Positions 1 to 8,443 of a DNA stretch of 64,000 nt are shown here, piece after piece (the stretch's first letter is position 1; every line of letters begins with the position of its first letter). The notes beneath the pieces are model-generated. The model was not told where the DNA came from. It did no database searches and saw only the letters and a list, made by a program, of their open reading frames with translations. Both the position numbers and the translations under genes were made by a program. This DNA is from Agromyces fucosus (lineage in GTDB: Bacteria > Actinomycetota > Actinomycetes > Actinomycetales > Microbacteriaceae), in NCBI RefSeq assembly GCF_004134865.1, contig NZ_SDPO01000004.1, positions 483,673 through 547,672 on the forward strand, given 5' to 3'.

Positions 1-2
1 CC

Positions 3-2987
3 CCGGTCGGCGTGAGCGCCTCGGCGGTGAACGCGTTCGGGTTCGGTCACGAAGTGCACCTCTCGGGAGCGGCTCGCGGCCTGAAGGGCGACCTGTCCAG
101 GGTGCGCGTCGTCGGAGACCTCGCGGCATACGACCCCCAGCTCTTCGAGTTCCAGCCCGCGCAGATCACGACGAGCCTGCTCGACGTGCAGTTCAACGGC
201 ACGACGGCCGCCTCCGCATACACCCCCGCGGCGGGCGAACGGCTCGATGGAGCCCTCGCCCTTCGCGGCACCGCGAGCATCGCAGACAGCCGACTGAACC
301 TCGGCGGCGGCAACCAGGCCGCGGACTTCACGGCGACCGAGAACCTGTTCACCGGGGCATCCCTCGACCGCGCCTTCGTGATCGAGACGGAGTTCACCGC
401 CTCGGGCACGCAGGTCGACCTCGGCACGATCGCCGCCGTCGGCGGCAACTTCACCGCCCGGTACCGTTCGGATGGCCTCCAGTACGGGTTCAGTGCCCTG
501 ATCAACGGCACCTGGCACGACTACCTGAGCAAGGTGGCCCTGCCGGCCGGCGGCCAGCCGCACGTGCTCTCGCTCGCCTACGTGCCCAGTGCCTCCGAGA
601 CGAAGGTCGTGGCGTGGCTCGATGGCAAGGAACTGCCCGAAGTGGTCGGCGCCGCACCAGCCACCCGCAACCAGGCGACGACCACGACGCTCGCGCTCGG
701 CAATGAGGTGCCGGCGATCGGCAACCGCGGATTCAAGGGCAGCATCGACCGAGCGCGGTTCGCACTCCTCGACGGCGCCTTCGACGGCTCGGCGTTCCGC
801 TACCAGGAGCTCGACGTGCCGATGCCGTGCGAGCCGCTCGGAGACCTCTCTCCGGCCAACTACATCCAGGTGACGTCGGCCGACTGCCCCGCGAACCTGC
901 TCGCGAAGGCGGCGCTCGTGCGCCCCACCGAGCAGCAGCTCGCGTGGCAGGAGCTCGGACTCACCGCGTTCATCCACTTCGGCATCAACACGTTCTACAA
1001 CCAGGAATGGGGCCACGGCACCGAAGACCTCTCACGCTTCCAGCCCACCGGGGAGATCGATGTCGACGCCTGGGTGAGGTCGCTGCGGGACAGCGGCCAC
1101 CGCATGGCGATCCTGACGCTCAAGCACCACGACGGCTTCCTGCTCTACCCCTCGCGCTATACCGACTACGACGTGGGGGCGACGCCCTGGAAGAACGGGG
1201 ACGGCGACATCGTGCGAGAGTTCACGGACGCCGCGCGCAAGTACGGCATGAAGGTGGGCCTCTACATGTCACCGGCCGACTCGCACGAAGAGCAGTTCGG
1301 CGTGTTCGGCAACGGCAGCGCGAAGACCCCGCGCACGATCCCGACCCTCGTCGAGGGCGATGACCGCGCTGGCAGCGAGCTGCAGACGTTCGAGTACTCG
1401 GCCACCGACTACGGCGCCTACTTCCTCAACACGCTCTACGAGATCCTCACCGAGTACGGCCAGGTCGACGAGGTCTGGTTCGACGGGTCGAACGGCAACA
1501 CCGGCAAGCAGGAGTTCTACGACTACCCGGCGTTCTACGACCTCATCTCGAAGCTCCAGCCCGGGGCCGTGGTCGCCGTCGGCGGCCGGGATGTGCGCTG
1601 GGTCGGCAACGAGTCCGGCGTGGCCCGGCAGGACGAATGGGGCCCCGTCCCGATCAGCGATGCGGGTGACGGCGGCAAGATCGGTGCCGTCGACGGCGGA
1701 ACGTTCGAACAGGTCGGCTCGGCGGCTGCCCTTCAGGCCGCCGCCGCGAGTGGGGCGAACGCCCTGCACTGGTGGCCCACGGAGGCCGACATGAAGTTGA
1801 CGCAGGGCTGGTTCGCGCATCCGACCGACACTCCCAAGTCGCCGTCGACGCTGCTCGGCCACTACCTCGGCACCACTGGCCGCAACTCCGTGATGCTGCT
1901 GAACACCCCGCCCACCACTGCCGGTTCGTTCGCTCCCGCCTCGGTCGCCGCACTCGACGGCTTCGCCGCCGAGCGACGGAAGGCGTTCTCGAAGGACCAC
2001 GCGCTCGGTGTCCCGGTGGCGGTCGGTGCCGGCGAGGCATCCGCTGCGCTGACCGACGGCGACACGCGCTCGTCGTGGCTGAGCCCGACGGCCGACGCCG
2101 GCGACGTGACGATCGACCTCGGCTCGCCGAAGTCCGTGCGGCGCATCGCGCTCGGCGAAGGCGTGCTCGAGCACGGCCAGGTCGTCGAGGCCTTCTCGAT
2201 CGACGCCGAGGTCGACGGGGCCTGGGTCGAGGTGGCCAAGGCCGGCACGATCGGCGTCAGCCGCATCGTCACCCTGCCGAACGCCGTGACGGCCCAGAAG
2301 TTCCGGGTCTCGATCGACAAGGCCCGTGCGCCGTACTCGCTCGCCACGCTGGCGCTCTACGATCAGCTGGCCAGTGACCCGGGCAAGCTCGACGAGGTGC
2401 ACCTCGACTGCTCAGCAGCGACCGCCGGCGACGGCAGCGCAGAGCACCCCTTCTCGTCGCTCGAGCAGTTCCGCACCGCTGAGCTCGCCGCCGGCGCGAA
2501 CGTGCACCTGGCGTCGGGCACGAGCTGCGCCGACTCGACGACGCCGTTCTGGGGCTACGGAACGACGGATGCGCCGATCACCGTCTCGCTCTCGGGCGGC
2601 GAGGTCGCACCGACCTTCGGCGACCGCACCGCCGAAGACGTGTTCGGCGGGCTGACAGCCCAGGGCTGGGTCATCGACCTGCCCGAGCCGGTCGCCCTCG
2701 ACGTGACGGCGACCGCCGGAATGCGGTGCATCGCGGGCAAGGCGATGGTCACGGTTCGCGCCGTCAACGACGAGCAGGTGCCGGTGTCGATCGATCTCGC
2801 GTCGGAGTACGGCACCAAGTCCTTCGCCGCGGTCGAACCGGGCAAGAACGCGGTGCACGTGTTCACGACGCGCGCCGTCTCGGTGCCGGCCGGCACCGTC
2901 GAGGTCCAGGTGCAGGCGATGAAGGACGGCGCGCCGGTCACGGCGGCCGTGAGCGCCGCCTACGACGCCGCGAGCTGCCAAGAGTGA
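3..2987 (+). CDS. Secreted alpha-L-fucosidase (GH29), truncated at 5' end by the window edge
   Basis: Predicted extracellular GH29 fucosidase that would release L-fucose from glycans. The frame is already open at base 3, so the true start and signal peptide lie upstream; residues here count from the GTG at 12. Residues about 55-250 look like a LamG/concanavalin-type jelly roll. The catalytic barrel begins near residue 315 (FIHFGINTF), continues with KHHDGFLLYP, and D491 in EVWFDGSNG is the candidate nucleophile. A discoidin (F5/8) domain with TDGDTRSSW and TIDLG follows at about 680-790. Residues 794-893 resemble only the first turns of a right-handed beta-helix. The last 96 residues (from base 2697) are a module also found at the end of the SGNH protein at 60728-63004. 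Family call is firm; substrate specificity is not shown by the sequence. Confidence 0.88.
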   Translation, partial: PVGVSASAVNAFGFGHEVHLSGAARGLKGDLSRVRVVGDLAAYDPQLFEFQPAQITTSLLDVQFNGTTAASAYTPAAGERLDGALALRGTASIADSRLNLGGGNQAADFTATENLFTGASLDRAFVIETEFTASGTQVDLGTIAAVGGNFTARYRSDGLQYGFSALINGTWHDYLSKVALPAGGQPHVLSLAYVPSASETKVVAWLDGKELPEVVGAAPATRNQATTTTLALGNEVPAIGNRGFKGSIDRARFALLDGAFDGSAFRYQELDVPMPCEPLGDLSPANYIQVTSADCPANLLAKAALVRPTEQQLAWQELGLTAFIHFGINTFYNQEWGHGTEDLSRFQPTGEIDVDAWVRSLRDSGHRMAILTLKHHDGFLLYPSRYTDYDVGATPWKNGDGDIVREFTDAARKYGMKVGLYMSPADSHEEQFGVFGNGSAKTPRTIPTLVEGDDRAGSELQTFEYSATDYGAYFLNTLYEILTEYGQVDEVWFDGSNGNTGKQEFYDYPAFYDLISKLQPGAVVAVGGRDVRWVGNESGVARQDEWGPVPISDAGDGGKIGAVDGGTFEQVGSAAALQAAAASGANALHWWPTEADMKLTQGWFAHPTDTPKSPSTLLGHYLGTTGRNSVMLLNTPPTTAGSFAPASVAALDGFAAERRKAFSKDHALGVPVAVGAGEASAALTDGDTRSSWLSPTADAGDVTIDLGSPKSVRRIALGEGVLEHGQVVEAFSIDAEVDGAWVEVAKAGTIGVSRIVTLPNAVTAQKFRVSIDKARAPYSLATLALYDQLASDPGKLDEVHLDCSAATAGDGSAEHPFSSLEQFRTAELAAGANVHLASGTSCADSTTPFWGYGTTDAPITVSLSGGEVAPTFGDRTAEDVFGGLTAQGWVIDLPEPVALDVTATAGMRCIAGKAMVTVRAVNDEQVPVSIDLASEYGTKSFAAVEPGKNAVHVFTTRAVSVPAGTVEVQVQAMKDGAPVTAAVSAAYDAASCQE

Positions 2988-3002
2988 TCTGGTCGGGGCC
3001 TG

Positions 3003-4337
3003 CTACGCGGCAGGCCCCGACTCGAACCCGGCGGCCGCGCCGGCACCGGTCACCGGCTCGGCATCGACCATGGCGTCGAGCGGATGTGCCAGCTCGTCTG
3101 TGCCGAGGCGTGCGATCGCCAGCGTGCCGATCGCGAGCAGCGGTGACACGACACCCGCGATGAGGAAGGCCGGAGCGATGCCGATCCACTCCCCCACGGG
3201 CCCGGCGACCGCCATCGAGATCGGCATGAGGGCGAGCGACACGAAGAAGTCGAGGCTCGACACCCGGCCGAGCATGGCGGGAGGCACCCGGCGTTGCAGC
3301 AACGTGCCCCAAACGACGCTGGCACCCGAGAAGAGCAACCCGCAGATGAAGAGCGCGACGACCATCACCCAGAGCCAGGAGGTATAGCCGATGATCGCGA
3401 GCGGGAGGCATCCGAAGCCCCAGGCCAGGATCATGAGCGTCAGGTAGCGCCGCGGCAGTCGCATGGAGGCGACGGCGAGCGACCCGATCGCCCCGCCCAC
3501 GCCGAAGGCGGCGAGCGCAAGGGCGAAGGCGCCGGCGCCGCCGCCCGTCTGGTCTTTCACGGCGAACGGCAGCAGCACCTCGATCGGGCCCATGATGACG
3601 AAGACCAGCAGGATCGAGAAGACGAGCGTCGCCAGCAGCCACTTCGTGCGCAGCAGGTACGAGAACCCGTCGCGCAGGTCGATGAAGGTCTGCCGAACCG
3701 GATGCACCGGCGGCCCGTCGAGCACGCGACGCACGGGTGTCGTGCGCATGACTCCCAGCACGGCCGCCGCGACGACCTGCAGCCCCGCGACCACCGCGAA
3801 CGCGAGCCAGGGCCCCTGCACGGCGATGAGGGCGCTCGCGACCGCCGGGCCGGCGGCGTTCATCACGGAGGGCCGCAGCACCCCCTCGATGCCGTTGGCC
3901 GCGAGCAGCTGACCCTCGGGCAGGATCGCGGGCAGCCACGCCGAGTACGCCGGGTAGAAGAACCCGTCGGCGAGCCCGAGCACGAACGAGAGCACGGCGA
4001 GGTGCCACACCTCGATCAGCCCGGAGGCGGCGAGCACGGCGGCGACCGAGAACGCGATGCCCCGCACGACCTCGACCGTGAGCAGGATGCGCCGCTGCGG
4101 GATGCGGTCGGCCGCGACCCCGCCGAAGAGCACCGCGAGCACGAGCCCGAGACTCGATCCGACGGCGACGAACGAGAGGTCGACGGGCGTGCCGCCGAGT
4201 TCGACGACCTGCCAGACGGCCGACACGATCCAGGCCCCGGCGCTCAGGAGCGACGCAGCGAGCGCCGCCGTGAGCAGGCGGTACTGGCCCGATCCGAATG
4301 GGCGGAGGGCGCGCGGGAGTCGAGCGGCGGCGGTCAC
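3003..4337 (-). CDS. MFS transporter, exporter type (MFS_3-like)
   Basis: A 444-residue polytopic membrane protein with about 12 hydrophobic helices, expected to expel a small molecule using the proton gradient. The N-terminal half has the layout of the MFS_3/EntS group, including a loop 2-3 motif GGVAADRIPQRRILL that matches the MFS A-motif. The start is GTG at 4337; the TetR-free, monocistronic setting gives no substrate clue. A weak box CATGAT at 4349-4344 lies six bases before the GTG, so the transcript may be leaderless. It converges with the fucosidase (15 bases between the stops). Substrate unknown; drug, siderophore or metabolite export are all possible. Confidence 0.8.
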   Translation of the reverse strand: MTAAARLPRALRPFGSGQYRLLTAALAASLLSAGAWIVSAVWQVVELGGTPVDLSFVAVGSSLGLVLAVLFGGVAADRIPQRRILLTVEVVRGIAFSVAAVLAASGLIEVWHLAVLSFVLGLADGFFYPAYSAWLPAILPEGQLLAANGIEGVLRPSVMNAAGPAVASALIAVQGPWLAFAVVAGLQVVAAAVLGVMRTTPVRRVLDGPPVHPVRQTFIDLRDGFSYLLRTKWLLATLVFSILLVFVIMGPIEVLLPFAVKDQTGGGAGAFALALAAFGVGGAIGSLAVASMRLPRRYLTLMILAWGFGCLPLAIIGYTSWLWVMVVALFICGLLFSGASVVWGTLLQRRVPPAMLGRVSSLDFFVSLALMPISMAVAGPVGEWIGIAPAFLIAGVVSPLLAIGTLAIARLGTDELAHPLDAMVDAEPVTGAGAAAGFESGPAA

Positions 4338-4385
4338 TCGTCCATCATGGCAATGCCCGCCGACACGGTCATCCGCGCACGAGCG

Positions 4386-5387
4386 TCAGAGCACGTCGTC
4401 GACGAGCCACTTGTCGACGAGGTGGTCGGCCACGATGCGGCGGATCGTGCCCGACTTGCCGCGGAGCACGATCGACTCGGTGCGCACGACGGGGCCCTTG
4501 CGACGCACGCCGTCGAGCAGCTCGCCGTCGGTCACGCCCGTTGCGACGAAGAAGGTGTTGTCGCCGCGCACGAGGTCGTCGAGTTCGTAGACCCGGTCGC
4601 AGTCGAGTCCTGCGGCCTCGCCGCGCGCGCGCTCGGCGTCGTCCTTCGGTGCGAGCACGCCCTGCATGAACCCGCCGAGCGCCTTGATCGCGCACGCCGT
4701 GGTGATGCCCTCGGGGCTGCCGCCGATGCCGACGCACATGTCGATGCGCGACTCGTAGCGAGCAGCGTTGATGCCGCCGGCGACGTCGCCGTCGCTCATC
4801 AGGCGGGTGCCGGCGCCGGCCTCGCGGATGTCGGCGATGAGCTGCTCGTGGCGTTCGCGGTTCAGCACGGCGACACGCAGCTCGCTGACGTCCTTGCCCT
4901 TCGCCGCGGCGAGCGCGCGCAGGTTCTCGCCGATCGGCCGGCGGATGTCGACGACGCCGATGCCCGAGGCATCCGTGACGATCTTGTCCATGTAGAAGAC
5001 CGACGAGGCGTCGAGCATGGTGCCGCGGTCGGAGACGGCGATGACCGAGAGCGCGTTGTGACGTCCGGCTGCCGTGAGCGAGGTGCCGTCGATCGGGTCG
5101 ACTGCGATGTCGCAGGCGGGGCCGCGGCCCGTGCCGACGCGCTCGCCGTTGAAGAGCATGGGCGCGGCGTCCTTCTCGCCCTCACCGATGACGACCACGC
5201 CCTCGAAGTCCACCGTGCCGAGGAACGCGCGCATCGCGTCGACCGCGGCGCCGTCGGCGCCGAGCTTGTCGCCCTTGCCGATCCACGGATACGAGCGGAT
5301 CGCCGCAGCCTCCGTGGCACGCACGAGCTCGATCGCGATGTTTCGGTCGGGGTGCAAGAACAGGCTTGCCGTATCGGTGCTCACCAT
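4386..5387 (-). CDS. glpX: Class II fructose-1,6-bisphosphatase
   Basis: Hydrolyses fructose 1,6-bisphosphate to fructose 6-phosphate, the committed gluconeogenic step, in the cytoplasm. The 333-residue length is normal for GlpX. Metal and phosphate motifs are visible: GEGEKDAAPML near residue 68, DPIDGTSL near 96, and the conserved VGIGGSPEGITTACAIKALGG near 216 (shown in part: GGSPEGITTACA). The ATG at 5387 is preceded by a good ribosome site, GGGAGG, about seven bases upstream. A diverged paralogue lies directly upstream at 5529-6548 in the same direction with a 141-base gap, so this copy may have its own promoter. This is the more canonical of the two copies. Confidence 0.93.
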   Translation of the reverse strand: MVSTDTASLFLHPDRNIAIELVRATEAAAIRSYPWIGKGDKLGADGAAVDAMRAFLGTVDFEGVVVIGEGEKDAAPMLFNGERVGTGRGPACDIAVDPIDGTSLTAAGRHNALSVIAVSDRGTMLDASSVFYMDKIVTDASGIGVVDIRRPIGENLRALAAAKGKDVSELRVAVLNRERHEQLIADIREAGAGTRLMSDGDVAGGINAARYESRIDMCVGIGGSPEGITTACAIKALGGFMQGVLAPKDDAERARGEAAGLDCDRVYELDDLVRGDNTFFVATGVTDGELLDGVRRKGPVVRTESIVLRGKSGTIRRIVADHLVDKWLVDDVL

Positions 5388-5502
5388 CGAGGGTCCTCCC
5401 GGACGCTAGGGCGGCCGGCCAGTCGTGGCGGCCTTGGAACGATGGTTCCAGCCTATGCAGCACGCCCGTCGATCTCGCCGGTTTTCAGCTCGAGGGCGAT
5501 GA

Positions 5503-5518
5503 AAGAATGTGCATTCTT
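5503..5518. promoter_or_regulatory. AT-rich inverted repeat upstream of glpX
   Basis: AAGAATG-TG-CATTCTT is a perfect 7-base inverted repeat with a 2-base centre, sitting between the two glpX genes and upstream of the 4386-5387 copy. It stands out because the surrounding DNA is about 70 percent GC. It has the size of a repressor half-site pair. I do not recognise the binding protein. Confidence 0.4.
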
Positions 5519-5528
5519 AAGCCGGCGT

Positions 5529-6548
5529 TCACGCCAGCAGCAGCTCGCCGGTCGCAGCCCCGACGCCGGGCCCCGCGTGCCAGGTGCTCACGCGGGCGCC
5601 GTCGCCCGGCACCGTTCGCACGCCTGGCAGCACCGTGTCCCCGGGTGCACACTCGGTCACGGCACTCAGGAACACCCAGGCGGGGGCGCCGCAGAGCTCG
5701 CCGAGCGACCACACGCGGTCGAGGTCGAGACCGTCGGCGATCACCCGCTCCCGCTCGCTCGTCGACTGCGGTGCCATCCGGGCCCACATCGACCCGCCGA
5801 GCGCCCGCACCGCCGCCGCGGTCAGCACGCCCTCCGGGGCTCCACCGACGCCCGACACGAGGTCGAGTCCCGCGCGACCACCCGCGGCACGGAGGCTCCG
5901 CTCGACGTCGCCGTGCACGAAGAGCTCGACGGATGCCCCTGCCGCCCGCGCCTCGTCGACGAACCCCTCGTTCCTCGGCCGCTCCTGCACGGCGACCCGC
6001 ACCTCGGCCGGAGCAGCGCCGCGCGCCGCGGCGATGCGTGCGACGAGCTCGCCGACGGAAGCGCCGGCCGGGGCATCCGGAAGCCACGTGACGTGCTTCT
6101 CGAGGTAGTGGGCCGAACCGAGTGCCGCCAGGGTCCCGCGCGGCGCGAGAGCGAGCACGGCCATGGCGCCCGGTGCGCCCGCCGCAGCGAGTCGGGTGCC
6201 GTCGACCGGGTCGACGGCGAGATCGACGGCGGGCCCGCCGCCGCGGCCGAACCGCTCGCCGACGTACAGCATCGGCGCCTCGTCCTTCTCGCCTTCGCCG
6301 ACCACGACGACCCCGTCGACGTCGAGCTCGCCGAGCGCCGCCCGCAGCGCCTGCACGGCGAGCGCGTCGACGGCGTGGCCGTCGCCTGAGCCGACGAGCG
6401 GCGTTGCGGCGAGCGCGGCGAGGGCCGTGGCACGGCGGAAGCCGTCGACGAGGCCGAGTTCGGCGAGGCGGAGCTGGTCGGTCTGGTCGGTCTGGTCGGT
6501 CGGCACGCGTCCATCCTGCCGTGCTGCGGGCGCCGCGGCATCCGACAC
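5529..6548 (-). CDS. Diverged GlpX-family sugar bisphosphatase paralogue
   Basis: Second GlpX-type protein (339 residues). The metal and phosphate motifs are kept (GEGEKDEAPMLY, DPVDGTRL, GVGGAPEGVLTAAAVRALGG), so it should be a phosphatase, probably on a sugar bisphosphate. It differs from its neighbour at 4386-5387 at the N-terminus, where the usual start is replaced by an Ala-rich stretch and a TDQTDQTDQ repeat encoded by a 9-base tandem repeat at about 6472-6501, and in the C-terminal third. The GTG start at 6548 follows GAGGGG about eight bases upstream. It is divergent from fba, 64 bases away. Tandem duplication followed by specialisation is the simplest explanation; substrate unproven. 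Confidence 0.8.
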   Translation of the reverse strand: MSDAAAPAARQDGRVPTDQTDQTDQLRLAELGLVDGFRRATALAALAATPLVGSGDGHAVDALAVQALRAALGELDVDGVVVVGEGEKDEAPMLYVGERFGRGGGPAVDLAVDPVDGTRLAAAGAPGAMAVLALAPRGTLAALGSAHYLEKHVTWLPDAPAGASVGELVARIAAARGAAPAEVRVAVQERPRNEGFVDEARAAGASVELFVHGDVERSLRAAGGRAGLDLVSGVGGAPEGVLTAAAVRALGGSMWARMAPQSTSERERVIADGLDLDRVWSLGELCGAPAWVFLSAVTECAPGDTVLPGVRTVPGDGARVSTWHAGPGVGAATGELLLA

Positions 6549-6571
6549 CTGAGCACCCCTCGGCTAGTCGA

Positions 6572-6577
6572 TAGACT
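6572..6577 (+). promoter_or_regulatory. Likely -10 box of fba (TAGACT)
   Basis: TAGACT fits the actinobacterial housekeeping -10 pattern TANNNT. It would start transcription near 6584, leaving a leader of about 29 bases that carries the ribosome site GAAGGAG just before the ATG at 6613. No good -35 is visible. Confidence 0.5.
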
Positions 6578-6612
6578 CGACTCCACACCCCACCGTCGTC
6601 CGAAGGAGCACC

Positions 6613-7644
<1,032 letters not shown>

Positions 7645-7651
7645 GGCACGG

Positions 7652-8350
7652 ATGTCGCAGCACGAGGCCGCTCGAACGCCCGACGAGTCGGGTGCCGCCG
7701 AGTCGGGTGCCGCCGAGTCGCGCGGCGCCGAGTCGCGCGGCGCCGAGTCGACGCGCGGAGGGGCGAACCCGCCCGCCGCGCCGTCGTCGCGCGACGAGCG
7801 GCCTCGTCCGCAGTACGGCGAGTACGCCCCCGAGGGGTGGACGTGGACGCCGCCCGTCGATGAGCGCGCGGCCGCAGCCGCCGCTGAGGCGAACGCCGCC
7901 GCAGCGGCTGCGGTGTCGCCCGCGGCACCGGCGGACGCCCAGCGGTCCGGTACCGGCCGCGCGCACCCGGTCGACCGCATGTGGACGATCGCGCTGCTCG
8001 TCATCGGCGTGTTCGGCGCGCTCTACAACAGCCTGGCGATCTTCCAGCTGCCGACGACCGCGCTCGAGTCGGCGAAGCTCTCGGCGTCGATGCTCGGCAT
8101 CGATGCACCAGCCGAATTCGTTCCCGGTCCCGCTGTTCCCACGTTCGTCCTCCTCGGCATCGCCCTCCAGCTCGTGCTGTGGTTCGGGGCGCTGCTCTGG
8201 TCGCGCGCCCGGCTTCGCGCCGGTCGCCTGGCCTGGTGGATCCCGCTCGTCGCGGGCGTCGCGGCCTTCATCGTGGTGGTCGTCGTCGGCATGCTCGTGT
8301 TCGCGAGCGATCCCGGCTTCATGCAGTCCCTGACGCCCGCCCCGCAGTAG
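7652..8350 (+). CDS. DUF6264-type membrane protein with repeated N-terminus
   Basis: A 232-residue protein of unknown function typical of Microbacteriaceae. Residues about 10-35 repeat GAAES/RGAES five times, encoded by a 15-base tandem repeat (about 7686-7755). The motif RPQYGEYAPEGW near residue 52 is the hallmark I associate with DUF6264. An Ala-rich linker leads to three predicted membrane helices at roughly 108-130, 163-183 and 192-216. It starts seven bases after the fba stop, so it is probably co-transcribed with fba. A strong terminator follows at 8391-8425. No function can be proposed from sequence alone. Confidence 0.75.
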   Translation: MSQHEAARTPDESGAAESGAAESRGAESRGAESTRGGANPPAAPSSRDERPRPQYGEYAPEGWTWTPPVDERAAAAAAEANAAAAAAVSPAAPADAQRSGTGRAHPVDRMWTIALLVIGVFGALYNSLAIFQLPTTALESAKLSASMLGIDAPAEFVPGPAVPTFVLLGIALQLVLWFGALLWSRARLRAGRLAWWIPLVAGVAAFIVVVVVGMLVFASDPGFMQSLTPAPQ

Positions 8351-8390
8351 GCGCCGTCGGTCCCGACCCGGAACTCCGCACCGAACGAAC

Positions 8391-8425
8391 GAAGTCCGCC
8401 CTCCGATCACCGGAGGGCGGACTTC
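8391..8425. terminator. Bidirectional intrinsic terminator
   Basis: A perfect 15-base-pair stem (8391-8405 with 8411-8425) around loop ATCAC, flanked by partly complementary GAACGAAC/TTCGTTCG that can lengthen it. It sits between the converging DUF6264 gene and the ABC operon and gives T-rich exits on both strands. Confidence 0.85.
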
Positions 8426-8443
8426 TTCGTTCGACGGCGGGCC

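Noticed and set aside
3294-6389. Open frame of 1031 codons on the plus strand across the MFS and glpX genes
   Set aside because: It is antisense to three clearly homologous minus-strand genes and its translation is charged low-complexity sequence, a normal by-product of high GC.
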